64,000 bases of DNA from Cryobacterium cheniae (GTDB lineage: Bacteria; Actinomycetota; Actinomycetes; Actinomycetales; Microbacteriaceae): contig NZ_SOGN01000049.1 of NCBI RefSeq assembly GCF_004403395.1, forward strand, positions 1 to 64,000, read 5' to 3'. The position numbers and the translations under genes are program-made. Under the pieces are notes generated by a model. That model was not told the origin of the DNA and did not search any database. It saw nothing but the letters and a program-made list of their open reading frames with translations. This document shows positions 24,196 through 32,338 of the stretch, piece after piece. The first letter of the stretch is position 1. Each line of letters opens with the position of its first letter.

Positions 24196-24199
24196 GCTA
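24194..24199 (-). promoter_or_regulatory. -10 box (TAGCAT) of coaE, leaderless geometry
   Basis: TAGCAT on the minus strand is followed by seven bases and the GTG at 24186 of coaE. It fits the TAnnnT pattern seen at other genes here, but it also overlaps the alternative ATG start, so it is less certain than the others. Confidence 0.35.
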
Positions 24200-24234
24200 A
24201 CGGCCCTCGTGCGGCTTCTCGCCACGGGGCAATG

Positions 24235-24292
24235 GTTGCCCGTCCGGACAACTGTTGCCCGCGCACCGGCAACAGTCGTCCGAACGGGCAAC
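24235..24292 (-). repeat. Long imperfect inverted repeat between rpsA and coaE
   Basis: Two 25-base arms (24235-24259 and 24268-24292) around an 8-base loop. The arms differ from perfect complementarity at two positions. Read as minus-strand RNA both become G-U pairs, so the stem is fully paired only in the direction of coaE-rpsA transcription on the minus strand. Each arm holds an inner imperfect palindrome (GTTGCCCGTCCGGACAAC). It could be a structured RNA, a processing site or one copy of a palindromic intergenic repeat. Confidence 0.7.
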
Positions 24293-24323
24293 AGAGGCGG
24301 GAGCCTGAGACAGGGCAACGCAA

Positions 24324-24352
24324 AAAGGCCGGCCCCGCGGGGACCGGCCTTT
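24324..24352 (-). terminator. Intrinsic terminator of rpsA
   Basis: The minus-strand RNA forms a stem AAAGGCCGG/CCGGCCTTT, extended by CCCC/GGGG with one G-U, and is followed by a U-run. It lies 15 bases after the rpsA stop. Confidence 0.85.
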
Positions 24353-24367
24353 CTTCTTGCGGCAGTG

Positions 24368-25825
24368 CTAGTTGGAGCTGGAGAGCTTCTCGCGCAGTGC
24401 TGCGAGGGCCTCGTCGTCCGCGAGCGTGCCGGCGCCGGCCGTCTCGCTCGAGAAGGTGTTGCCAGCGGCGGACGGGACATCGCCGACGGCGGTGATCTCG
24501 TCGTTCGCGGAAGAAACCTGCTTCTTGTGGGCTTCCCAGCGAGCCTGGGCTGCAGCGTAGTCCTGCTCCCACTTCTCGCGCTGGGTTTCGAAGCCTTCAC
24601 GCCACTCGTTGGTCTCCGGGTCGAAGCCCTCGGGGTACTTGTAGTTGCCCTGGTCGTCGTACTCGGTGAGCATTCCGTAGAGTGCCGGGTCGAACTCGGT
24701 ACCCTCGGGGTCGACACCATCGTTGGCCTGCTTGAGGCTCAACGAGATGCGGCGACGCTCGAGGTCGATGTCGATGACCTTGACGAAGACCTCGTCGCCG
24801 ACCGACACGACCTGCTCGGCGAGCTCGACGTGCTTGCCGGAGAGCTCGGAGATGTGGACGAGCCCCTCGATGCCCTCGGCAACGCGAACGAACGCGCCGA
24901 ACGGAACGAGCTTGGTGACCTTACCCGGTGCAACCTGGCCGATGGCGTGGGTGCGGGCGAAGACCTGCCACGGGTCTTCCTGCGTGGCCTTGAGGGAGAG
25001 CGACACGCGCTCGCGCTCGAGGTCGACCTCAAGGATCTCGACGGTGACTTCCTGACCGACCTCGACGACCTCGCTGGCGTGCTCGATGTGCTTCCAGCTG
25101 AGCTCGGAGACGTGAACCAGACCGTCAACGCCGCCCAGGTCCACGAACGCACCGAAGTTGACGATCGACGAGACGACGCCCTTGCGGACCTGTCCCTTCT
25201 GGAGGTTGTTGAGGAACGTGGTGCGGCTCTCGGACTGGGTCTGCTCGAGCAGCGCACGACGAGACAGCACAACGTTGTTGCGGTTCTTGTCGAGTTCGAG
25301 GATCTTGGCCTCGATCTCCTGGCCCAGGTAGGGGGTCAGGTCGCGAACGCGGCGCAGCTCGATGAGCGAAGCCGGGAGGAACCCGCGGAGTCCGATGTCC
25401 ACGATGAGGCCACCCTTGACAACCTCGATGACCGAACCGGTGACAACGCCATCCGATTCCTTGATCTTTTCGACGTCGCCCCATGCACGCTCGTACTGAG
25501 CGCGCTTCTTGGACAGGATGAGACGGCCTTCTTTGTCTTCCTTCTGAAGAACGAGGGCCTCAACCAGGTCGCCGACCTTGACGACCTCAGAGGGGTCAAC
25601 GTCGTGCTTGATGGAAAGTTCGCGGGAGGGGATGACACCCTCGGTCTTGTAGCCCACGTCGAGGAGAACCTCGTCGCGGTCGATCTTCACAACGGTGCCC
25701 TCGATGAGGTCTCCGTCGTTGAAGAATTTCAGAGTCTTTTCGACCGCGGCAAGAAAGTCTTCAGCAGATCCAATGTCGTTGATGGCGACCTGCTTGGGTG
25801 CCCGTTCGGTCGTTGCGATTGTCAT
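24368..25825 (-). CDS. rpsA: 30S ribosomal protein S1
   Basis: mRNA-binding ribosomal protein that helps initiation. 485 residues with four S1 RNA-binding repeats (about 37-106, 124-189, 210-278, 295-364); the repeats are marked by GTVVKI, GGLIVDIGLRGFLP, FGAFVDLGGVDGLVH and FGAFVRVAEGIEGLVH. The acidic C-terminal tail is typical of actinobacteria. ATG at 25825 with CTGGAG upstream. Flanked by its own promoter region and terminator, so apparently monocistronic. Confidence 0.97.
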   Translation of the reverse strand: MTIATTERAPKQVAINDIGSAEDFLAAVEKTLKFFNDGDLIEGTVVKIDRDEVLLDVGYKTEGVIPSRELSIKHDVDPSEVVKVGDLVEALVLQKEDKEGRLILSKKRAQYERAWGDVEKIKESDGVVTGSVIEVVKGGLIVDIGLRGFLPASLIELRRVRDLTPYLGQEIEAKILELDKNRNNVVLSRRALLEQTQSESRTTFLNNLQKGQVRKGVVSSIVNFGAFVDLGGVDGLVHVSELSWKHIEHASEVVEVGQEVTVEILEVDLERERVSLSLKATQEDPWQVFARTHAIGQVAPGKVTKLVPFGAFVRVAEGIEGLVHISELSGKHVELAEQVVSVGDEVFVKVIDIDLERRRISLSLKQANDGVDPEGTEFDPALYGMLTEYDDQGNYKYPEGFDPETNEWREGFETQREKWEQDYAAAQARWEAHKKQVSSANDEITAVGDVPSAAGNTFSSETAGAGTLADDEALAALREKLSSSN

Positions 25826-25911
25826 GTAGTAGTTGCTCCAGGATGGACATAGCTCGGGCCACGCACGGGAAAATCTTGTTCTCGTGCACCGTGCATGGCA
25901 GTGGACGGTTC

Positions 25912-25931
25912 GTCACAAACGTGACAGTCAA
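25912..25931 (-). promoter_or_regulatory. Palindrome next to a -35-like TTGACT upstream of rpsA
   Basis: GTCAC-AAAC-GTGAC (25912-25925) lies directly downstream, on the minus strand, of TTGACT (25931-25926). A factor bound there would cover the spacer of the rpsA promoter. No clear -10 is seen 17 bases on, so the promoter assignment is tentative. The rest of 25826-26004 is rpsA leader and the DUF885 3' end. Confidence 0.35.
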
Positions 25932-26004
25932 GCTTAGCTGTTTGCGGGAGGGACCGGCAACCCGCCGACCTCTCCCTCAACGCTACGCCGATCGGCGCGG
26001 GCCG

Positions 26005-27681
26005 CTACCCGAGCATCGCCGCCCGGAGGGTGTCCAGGCCGACCCCGCCGAGGTCGAGTGCCTTGCGGTGGAACTCCTTGATCGAGAACGCGTCGCCCTC
26101 GCGCGCCGCATAGGTGTCCCGCAGCTCTTCCCAGATGCGCTGCCCGACCTTGTAGGACGGCGCCTGCCCCGGCCAGCCGAGGTACCGATTGACCTCGAAT
26201 TTGACGAAGCCGGCATTCATGTTCACGTTCCGGCCGAGGAAGTCGAAAGCGTACTCGGCGGTCCAGGGACCGGAGCCGTCGGGCAGCTGCTTCTCCAGGT
26301 GCACGCCGATGTCGAGCACGACCCGGGCGGCGCGCATCCGTTGTCCGTCCAGCATGCCGAGCCGGTCGGCCGGGTCGTCCAGGTAGCCGAGCTGTTCCAT
26401 CAGCCGCTCCGCGTACAGCGCCCAGCCCTCGGCGTGGCCCGAGGTCCCGGCCAGCTGGCGGCGCCAGGTGTTCAGCTTCGCCCGGTTGTAGACGGCCTGG
26501 CCGATCTGCAGGTGGTGCCCGGGCACGCCCTCGTGATAGACGGTGGTCAGTTCACGCCAGGTGTCGAATTCGGTGACCCCGACCGGAACCGACCACCACA
26601 TCCGGCCCGGGCGGGAGAAGTCGTCGGTGGGCCCGGTGTAGTAGATGCCGCCCTCCTGGGTGGGGGCGATCATGCACTCGAGACGCTTGATCTCGTCAGG
26701 GATGTCGAACTGGGTATCGGAAAGCTCGGCGACGGCGCGGTCGCTGGTTTCCTGCATCCACTCCTGCAAGGCGGCGGTGCCGTGCAGTTTGCGGCGGGGG
26801 TCGGTGTCGAGGAACGCGATGGCCTCGAGCACGCTCGCGCCCGGCTTGATCTGGTCGGCGATCCCCTCCTGTTCCAGGGTCATCCGGGCCAGCTCCTGCA
26901 CCCCCCAGTCGTAGGTTTCGTCGAGGTCGATGGTGGCACCCAGAAAACGGCGGGACTGCAGCGCATAGAGGTCGCGGCCGATGGCGTCGCGGGTGGGGGC
27001 CCTGCCCTCGAGCTCGGTGCCGAGGAACTCGGCCAGCGTGCCGTAGGCCGCGGCCGCGGCGCGCGCGCGGGTGCCGAGGTCCGTGGCCAGCGAGGCCGGG
27101 AGGGACCCGGTGTCGGGGCCCGCGCTGGCGGCGAACTCGGCGAAGAAGCCGTCGTTCGCGGCGTGGCGCCTGGCCTGCAGGATGACCTCCTGCACCTGGC
27201 GGCGGGCGGGCATGCTGCCGCGCTCCATACCGAGGCGCAGGGTCTGGATATACCCGTCGATGGCCGCGGGCAGGGCGCCCAGACGGGTGGAGACGGTGTC
27301 CCAGTCCGCGACCGTGGCGGTGGGCATGAGGTCGAAGATCTCCCGGATGCCCTGGGCCGGCGAGGCGATCACGTTCAGGTCCCGCAGCGGCAGACCGGCC
27401 TCGGCGCTCTCGACGTCGAGGGCGAGCGAGCTGCGCAGGTCGGTGCGGGTGACGACGTCGACGTCGTCGACCGCCGTGGCGGCGTCGAGCCGGGCGATGA
27501 AGGCACGGGCCGCGTCGACGCTGCGGTCGAGGCCGTCCGGCGAGTAGTCGCCGAAACGGCCGTCCGCCTCGGTGCGGCCGATGTACGTGCCCACGGTCGG
27601 GTCGATGTCGACGAGGGTGTCCACCCAGTCCTCGGCGATCCGGTCGATCGCCGTGGGGGTGCGCTGGTTGTCGGTTGTCAT
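26005..27681 (-). CDS. DUF885 family protein, probable zinc-dependent peptidase
   Basis: 558 residues with the DUF885 signature YHEGVPGHHLQ (about 386-396), an HExxxxHH-type metal site. EGWALYAERL follows about 30 residues later and supplies a further acidic ligand. No signal peptide or membrane segment is seen, so it is probably a cytoplasmic metallohydrolase; the substrate is unknown. The ATG has no ribosome site, but TAGGCT ends exactly six bases before it, which suggests a leaderless mRNA. Lies between polA and rpsA, all on the minus strand. Confidence 0.88.
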   Translation of the reverse strand: MTTDNQRTPTAIDRIAEDWVDTLVDIDPTVGTYIGRTEADGRFGDYSPDGLDRSVDAARAFIARLDAATAVDDVDVVTRTDLRSSLALDVESAEAGLPLRDLNVIASPAQGIREIFDLMPTATVADWDTVSTRLGALPAAIDGYIQTLRLGMERGSMPARRQVQEVILQARRHAANDGFFAEFAASAGPDTGSLPASLATDLGTRARAAAAAYGTLAEFLGTELEGRAPTRDAIGRDLYALQSRRFLGATIDLDETYDWGVQELARMTLEQEGIADQIKPGASVLEAIAFLDTDPRRKLHGTAALQEWMQETSDRAVAELSDTQFDIPDEIKRLECMIAPTQEGGIYYTGPTDDFSRPGRMWWSVPVGVTEFDTWRELTTVYHEGVPGHHLQIGQAVYNRAKLNTWRRQLAGTSGHAEGWALYAERLMEQLGYLDDPADRLGMLDGQRMRAARVVLDIGVHLEKQLPDGSGPWTAEYAFDFLGRNVNMNAGFVKFEVNRYLGWPGQAPSYKVGQRIWEELRDTYAAREGDAFSIKEFHRKALDLGGVGLDTLRAAMLG

Positions 27682-27687
27682 GTCCGA

Positions 27688-27693
27688 AGCCTA
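27688..27693 (-). promoter_or_regulatory. -10 box (TAGGCT) of the DUF885 gene, leaderless geometry
   Basis: TAGGCT-N6-ATG on the minus strand. The expected start point falls on the A of the ATG. No -35 match is evident. Confidence 0.55.
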
Positions 27694-27723
27694 GGACACG
27701 CCGTCACACCGCGGAGTGAAGGG

Positions 27724-27748
27724 CCGGCCTTCCCAACATGGAGGCCGG
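27724..27748 (-). terminator. Weak hairpin downstream of polA
   Basis: CCGGCCT and AGGCCGG pair across an 11-base loop, 11 bases after the polA stop and before the DUF885 promoter. There is no U-run, so terminator function is uncertain. Confidence 0.35.
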
Positions 27749-27758
27749 ACGGTCGCGC

Positions 27759-30437
27759 CTAGTGGGCGGCGGCGTCCCAATTGTCCCCGCGGCCGACCTG
27801 CACATCGAGGGGTACGAGGAGGTCCGCGGCGGTTTCCATCTGGTGCGTCACGACCTGACGGAGCGCATCCCACTCCCCCGGTGCCACCTCGAAGATCAGC
27901 TCGTCGTGCACCTGCAGCAGCATGCGTGACTCCAGTCCGCCCTCGGCCAGGTCCACCGCGATACCATTCATCGCGATCTTCATGATGTCGGCGGCCGAAC
28001 CCTGGATCGGCGCGTTCAGGGCGGCACGTTCGGCGTTCTCGCGCAGCACCCGGTTGGAGCTGTGCAGCTCGGGGAACGGACGGCGGCGGCCGAAGATGGT
28101 GGCGGTGTAGCCATCCACTTTCGCCTGTTCGACCACGTTGCGCAGGTAATCGCGCACGGCCCCGAAGCGGGCGAAGTAGTCGGTGATGAGCTGCTTGGCC
28201 TCCTTCGTGTCGATGCGCAGCTGTCGGGACAACCCGAAGGCGCTGAGTCCGTAGGCCAGGCCGTAGGACATGGCCTTCACCTTGGAACGCATCTCGTTCG
28301 TGACGTCTTCCGGCGCCACGCCGAACACGCTGGCGCCGACGAAGCGGTGCAGGTCCTCGCCGGCGTTGAAGGCCTCGATCAGACCCGGGTCGCCGGAGAG
28401 GTGCGCCATGATGCGCATCTCGATCTGCGAGTAGTCGGCGGTGAGCAGGCTTTCGGCCCCGTTGCCCGCCTGGAACGCGGCTCGGATGCGACGGCCTTCC
28501 TCGGTTCGCACCGGGATGTTCTGCAGGTTGGGGTCGGTGGAGGAGATCCGGCCGGTGGCCGTGCCGATCTGCACGTAGGTCGTGTGGATTCGACCGGTCT
28601 CGTCGATGGCCTTGTCCAGGGTTTCCACGATCTGGCGCAGCTTGGTGGCGTCGCGGTGTTGCAGCAGCAGGTCGAGGAACGGATGCGGGTTGCTGGCCTG
28701 CAGGTCGGCGAGAGCCCCGGCATCCGTCGAGAACCCGGTCTTGTTCGCCCGGGTCTTCGGCATGCCGAGTTGCTCGAACAGGACCTCCTGGAGCTGCTTG
28801 GGTGAGCCGAGGTTCACCTCACGGCCGATCTCGGCGTAGGCGCCGGCGGCCAGACCGGCGGCGCGCTCTCCCAGCTGGCCGGACAGCGCGGACAGCTGGT
28901 CGTGGGAGACGGCAACGCCGGCCAGTTCCATGTCGGACAGGGTCAGCAGGGTGGGCATCTCGATGGCCGTGAGCACCTCACGCGACCCGTCGTCGAGCAG
29001 CGCCTCGATGGCCGCGGCCACCCGGAACGTGTACCAGGACTCGGTGGGCACGCCGCCGGTTTCACTCTCGGCCGGGATCAGCTGGTTGGGGTCGCTCACC
29101 GGAAGGGTCTCGTCGAGGTACCGCGTCACCAGGTTGGCGAGGGTCTTGTCGGGGCCACCGGGACGCAACAGCCAGCCCGCGACCAGCGTGTCGAACACCA
29201 GGCCGGAGAAGTTCAGGTCGCTGCGGCGCAACGCCTTCACCTGGCGTTTGGCGTCGTGCATGATCTTGGGCGAATCGCTGGCCAGCCACGATTCGAACGC
29301 CAGGTAGTCGGCGCGCCCGGGCTGCCAGGGCAGGTTGACCGACTCGGCCGGGCCGGACAGTCCGAAACCGATGACCAGACCGTCCTGAACCTCGACGCTG
29401 AGGCCGAGTCCGGCCGGGGAGGCGGAGACGGCCCGGGCGATCCAGGCCGCGAGTTCCTCGTCGAGCAGGTCCTGCGCGATGGGGGCCTTGGGCGCGGCGA
29501 CGAGAATCTCCTCGGGCACGGCCACGGCGGCACCCTCGGGCGCGCCGGCCCCTTCGAGCTTGATCACCCGATCGAGCAGGGTACGGAATTCGAGCCGGCC
29601 GAACACATCCCGCACGGCCGGTTCGTCGATGGCGCACCGAACGAGGTCGGGGAGCTGCACCGGCAGGTCGAGGTCGGTGACGAGGCGGTTGAGCCGGCGG
29701 TTGCGGATCGCGTTCTCTTTCTGCTCGCGCAGGTTGTTGCCGACGACACCCTTGATCTCCTCGGCGTGCTCCAGGATGCCGTCGAGGCTGCCGTAGAGGC
29801 CGAGCCACTTCACCGCGGTCTTCTCTCCCACCTTGGAGATTCCGATCAGGTTGTCGCTGGTCTCGCCGACCAGGGCCGCGACATCCGGATACTGGGCCGG
29901 CTCGATGCCGTACTTCTCGCGCACCCGGGCCGGGTCGTAGCGGGTGAGCGCCGAGACGCCCTGGCTCGCCGGGTAGAGCAGGGTGACGTTCTCGTTGACG
30001 AGCTGGATCGTGTCGCGGTCCCCCGAGACCACCAGGACGTGGAACCCCTCCTGGTTGCCGCGCACGGACAGGGTCGCCAGAATGTCGTCGGCTTCGTAGT
30101 CTTCCTTGGTCAGCGTCGTGATGTTCATCGCGGCCAGAGCCTCCTGCAGCAGAGGCACCTGCCCGATGAACTCGCTGGGCGTGCTGGCCCTGGTGCCCTT
30201 GTAGTCGGCGTATTCGCGGGTGCGGAATGAGAACCGCGAGATGTCGAAGGCCACGGCGATATGGGTGGGCTTTTCGTTGCGCAACAGACTGAGCAGCATC
30301 GACAGGAAGCCGTGGACGGCGTTGGTGTGCTGCCCGTCGTGGGTCTGGAAACTGTCCACCGGGAGGGCGTGGAACGCCCGGTAGGCCAGGGAATGGCCGT
30401 CGATGATCATCAGGGTAGGCTTTTCGGAATCTGACAC
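27759..30437 (-). CDS. polA: DNA polymerase I
   Basis: Repair and Okazaki-fragment polymerase. 892 residues: an N-terminal 5'-nuclease domain (about 1-300, with MIIDGHSLAYRAF and DYEADDILATL), a middle 3'-5' exonuclease-like domain, and the family A polymerase domain (motif A DYSQIEMRIMAHLSG, the O-helix region, motif C VHDELIFE). In actinobacteria the middle domain is normally proofreading-dead, and no clear DxE motif is visible here. The GTG at 30437 has no Shine-Dalgarno; TAGGCT ends six bases before it. Confidence 0.96.
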   Translation of the reverse strand: MSDSEKPTLMIIDGHSLAYRAFHALPVDSFQTHDGQHTNAVHGFLSMLLSLLRNEKPTHIAVAFDISRFSFRTREYADYKGTRASTPSEFIGQVPLLQEALAAMNITTLTKEDYEADDILATLSVRGNQEGFHVLVVSGDRDTIQLVNENVTLLYPASQGVSALTRYDPARVREKYGIEPAQYPDVAALVGETSDNLIGISKVGEKTAVKWLGLYGSLDGILEHAEEIKGVVGNNLREQKENAIRNRRLNRLVTDLDLPVQLPDLVRCAIDEPAVRDVFGRLEFRTLLDRVIKLEGAGAPEGAAVAVPEEILVAAPKAPIAQDLLDEELAAWIARAVSASPAGLGLSVEVQDGLVIGFGLSGPAESVNLPWQPGRADYLAFESWLASDSPKIMHDAKRQVKALRRSDLNFSGLVFDTLVAGWLLRPGGPDKTLANLVTRYLDETLPVSDPNQLIPAESETGGVPTESWYTFRVAAAIEALLDDGSREVLTAIEMPTLLTLSDMELAGVAVSHDQLSALSGQLGERAAGLAAGAYAEIGREVNLGSPKQLQEVLFEQLGMPKTRANKTGFSTDAGALADLQASNPHPFLDLLLQHRDATKLRQIVETLDKAIDETGRIHTTYVQIGTATGRISSTDPNLQNIPVRTEEGRRIRAAFQAGNGAESLLTADYSQIEMRIMAHLSGDPGLIEAFNAGEDLHRFVGASVFGVAPEDVTNEMRSKVKAMSYGLAYGLSAFGLSRQLRIDTKEAKQLITDYFARFGAVRDYLRNVVEQAKVDGYTATIFGRRRPFPELHSSNRVLRENAERAALNAPIQGSAADIMKIAMNGIAVDLAEGGLESRMLLQVHDELIFEVAPGEWDALRQVVTHQMETAADLLVPLDVQVGRGDNWDAAAH

Positions 30438-30443
30438 AGAGAC

Positions 30444-30449
30444 AGCCTA
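30444..30449 (-). promoter_or_regulatory. -10 box (TAGGCT) of polA, leaderless geometry
   Basis: TAGGCT-N6-GTG on the minus strand, with the start point predicted at the start codon. The same region (30438-30493) must also hold the promoter of the divergent thioesterase gene; no clear box for that was found. Confidence 0.6.
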
Positions 30450-30493
30450 CAAGCGTCATCCGGCGCGGGCAGGTGCAGCGACCGAAGGTGAAT

Positions 30494-30925
30494 ATGATCC
30501 AGCAGACCACGGACGCCCTTGAGTGGGTCCAGCAGCGGGGCGCCGGCTCCCTGGCCGAAAAGATGAACATCGAGTTCGTCGAATTCACGATCGAGCGGGC
30601 CGTCGCACGCATGCCCGTGGAGGGCAACACGCAGCCCGCGATGCTCCTGCACGGTGGGGCCTACGTGGTTCTCGGCGAGTCGCTCGGATCGATGGCGGCC
30701 AATCTGCATGCCGGCCCCGGACGCCTGGCGGTGGGCATCGAGATCAACGCCACCCACACCCGGTCGGCTACGTCGGGCTTCGTCACGGGCGTGTGCACGC
30801 CGGTGCACCTGGGCCGCACGCTCACGACCCACGAGATCGCGGTCACGGATGACCAGGGTCGCCGTTGCTCGACGATCCGGATCACCAACCTGATCAAGGA
30901 CCTGCCGAACCGGCCCGAGGCATAA
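30494..30925 (+). CDS. Hotdog-fold thioesterase (PaaI-like)
   Basis: 143 residues with the 4HBT/PaaI pattern: LLHGG (51-55) followed by Glu62 in GESLG, the usual catalytic acid position, and a later INATHTRSATSG strand. Such enzymes hydrolyse acyl-CoA thioesters in the cytoplasm; the substrate is not predictable here. Start ATG 30494 with GAAGG upstream; an upstream in-frame GTG is possible. Divergent from polA and convergent with pdtaR; the only plus-strand protein gene between 9809 and 64000. Confidence 0.85.
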   Translation: MIQQTTDALEWVQQRGAGSLAEKMNIEFVEFTIERAVARMPVEGNTQPAMLLHGGAYVVLGESLGSMAANLHAGPGRLAVGIEINATHTRSATSGFVTGVCTPVHLGRTLTTHEIAVTDDQGRRCSTIRITNLIKDLPNRPEA

Positions 30926-30966
30926 GAACGGCCGCACCGAAAGCACAGAGAACCGCGGCGTGAAAA

Positions 30967-31006
30967 CGGCCGGGCAGCACACCCCGCAAGGTGTTCTGCC
31001 CGGCCG
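30967..31006. terminator. Bidirectional terminator between thioesterase gene and pdtaR
   Basis: 17-base arms (30967-30983 and 30990-31006) with one mismatch and a 6-base loop; the stem begins CGGCCGGGCAG. It lies between convergent genes. Confidence 0.85.
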
Positions 31007-31041
31007 TCGAAGTCTGAGGCGCTCTGGTCGTTTCCCGGAGG

Positions 31042-31647
31042 CTACTTCTTGGCGCTGAGCTGCTCGATGATCGCCTGGGCGACGTCATGCATGGTGAGCC
31101 GGCGATCCATGGACGCCTTCTGAATCCAGCGGAACGCCTCCGGCTCGGTCAGCCCCATCTTCTCGTTGAGCAGGCCCTTGGCCCGGTCGACGAGCTTGCG
31201 GGTCTCGAAGCGCTCCACGAGGTCCGCCACCTCGGCTTCGAGGGTGATGATCTGGCTGTAGCGGGAGAGGGCGATCTCGATCGCCGGCAGCAGGTCGTTG
31301 GGCGTGAACGGCTTGACCACGTAGGCCAGCGCGCCGGCTTCCGTTGCCCGCTCGACCAGTTCCTTCTGGCTGAAGGCGGTCAGCAGGACGACGGGAGCGA
31401 TGTGCGCCTTGGTGATGCGCTCCGCCGCGGAAATGCCGTCGAGGTGCGGCATCTTCACGTCCATGATAACCAGGTCGGGTCGCAGCTCGGTGGCCAGGGC
31501 GACGGCGGTTTCACCGTCGCCGGCTTCACCGACTACCTCGAATCCGGCGTCACGGAGGATTTCGACGATGTCGAGGCGGATGAGGGACTCATCCTCGGCA
31601 ACGACAACGCGGCGAGGAGGTACTGGGATGGAATCTTGGTCGGTCAC
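31042..31647 (-). CDS. pdtaR: ANTAR-domain response regulator (PdtaR type)
   Basis: Cytoplasmic two-component regulator that acts on RNA. 201 residues: a receiver domain (about 12-130) with acidic pocket AEDES, phosphoacceptor Asp63 in IMDVKMP and Lys in VVKPFTP. It is followed by a C-terminal ANTAR RNA-binding domain (about 140-195; VDRAKGLLNEKMGLTEPEAF). It corresponds to M. tuberculosis Rv1626, whose partner is the kinase PdtaS; no kinase lies nearby. GTG start 31647 has no ribosome site, but TAGGCT ends 7 bases upstream. Confidence 0.93.
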   Translation of the reverse strand: MTDQDSIPVPPRRVVVAEDESLIRLDIVEILRDAGFEVVGEAGDGETAVALATELRPDLVIMDVKMPHLDGISAAERITKAHIAPVVLLTAFSQKELVERATEAGALAYVVKPFTPNDLLPAIEIALSRYSQIITLEAEVADLVERFETRKLVDRAKGLLNEKMGLTEPEAFRWIQKASMDRRLTMHDVAQAIIEQLSAKK

Positions 31648-31664
31648 GGGGGAAAGCCTACGGT
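31636..31664 (+). promoter_or_regulatory. Putative promoter of tRNA-Leu
   Basis: TTGGTC (31636-31641), a 17-base spacer and TACGGT (31659-31664) face the tRNA; the start point would be about 16 bases before it. The promoter overlaps the start codon and -10 box of the divergent pdtaR, so the two transcripts may interfere. Confidence 0.45.
31655..31660 (-). promoter_or_regulatory. -10 box (TAGGCT) of pdtaR, leaderless geometry
   Basis: TAGGCT-N7-GTG on the minus strand. With normal spacing, transcription begins at or next to the GTG start codon. Confidence 0.55.
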
Positions 31665-31686
31665 ATTCTGATGCAGGTGTTGTGAG

Positions 31687-31772
31687 CCGGTGTGGCGGAA
31701 TGGCAGACGCGGAGCACTCAAAATGCTTTGTTCGCAAGGACGTGTGGGTTCGAGTCCCACCACCGGTACCAA
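31687..31772 (+). tRNA. tRNA-Leu (anticodon CAA)
   Basis: 86 bases including an encoded CCA. The acceptor GCCGGTG pairs with CACCGGT (one G-U at the end) and the D-arm is GGCGGAATGGCAGACGC. The anticodon loop CTCAAAA gives CAA, reading UUG. A long variable arm, the mark of type II leucine tRNAs, and a T-arm GTGGGTTCGAGTCCCAC follow. It stands between pdtaR and an accessory-looking cassette; tRNA 3' ends are common integration sites, but no second copy of the 3' end was found nearby. Confidence 0.95.
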
Positions 31773-31824
31773 CACCCCAGACCGAAATCCCTACTGGGAC
31801 GGGCTATTTCGCCTCTCTCCCGAA

Positions 31825-31863
31825 CTCGGTCCTGGCTCAGTTTTGCCTCGGTCCTGGCTCAGT
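31825..31863. repeat. 17-bp direct repeat overlapping the HTH gene stop
   Basis: CTCGGTCCTGGCTCAGT occurs twice (31825-31841 and 31847-31863) with a 22-base period. The second copy contains the stop codon of the HTH gene. The repeat lies 53 bases downstream of the tRNA and is unrelated to the tRNA sequence. Confidence 0.75.
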
Positions 31864-32338
31864 CCTGAGCGGGCCGAGGCTCGGCACCGCCCTGCATGTC
31901 TTCCTCCAGGAGCGCGGTGATCGACCGCAGCGTCTCCGGAGACACATCCCCGAGCGTTCGTGCGGCGAAGTTGACGACTCGCTGGGCGCGGAGGCTCTTC
32001 ACGAACGCCAGCTGGGAGTCGACGCGTTCCGGGAGGTCTCCGTCGGAGCCCAGCAGGTATTCAGGGGGGATGCGGAAGAACTCGCCGATGCCCACGAGCA
32101 GGTCGATATCGGTCACGAGGGGTCCGTCCCCCGTGATCATGTAGGCCCAGCGGGCACGGGACAACGACAGGCCCCGAGCCTGGAGCCCCGCCGCGATCTG
32201 CTTGTAGGTGTGCGGCGTGTTGCCCTCGGCGACGACGACGTCGAGCAGGAGGTTGAGCTTGCGTGCCAGCTCGCGCTGCGGGCTGATCGATTCGCCGGGC
32301 GTGCTGGGCCTTCCGTCGGCTAAGCGCTGGTCAATCAC
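31859..32338 (-). CDS. EspR-like helix-turn-helix regulator
   Basis: 159 residues. After a short polar leader the HTH region spans about 23-98, with ARKLNLLLDVVV, TYKQIAAGLQ as the likely first helices, and FRIPPEYLL closing the domain. The C-terminal half (101-150, ERVDSQLAFVKSLRA, FAARTLGDVSPETLRSI) is helical and probably dimerises. This is the layout of actinobacterial EspR-type XRE regulators. GTG start overlaps the stop of the membrane-protein gene (GTGA). It is last in the three-gene cassette and is the likely reader of the operator at 33925-33973 (inference). Confidence 0.8.
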   Translation of the reverse strand: MIDQRLADGRPSTPGESISPQRELARKLNLLLDVVVAEGNTPHTYKQIAAGLQARGLSLSRARWAYMITGDGPLVTDIDLLVGIGEFFRIPPEYLLGSDGDLPERVDSQLAFVKSLRAQRVVNFAARTLGDVSPETLRSITALLEEDMQGGAEPRPAQD

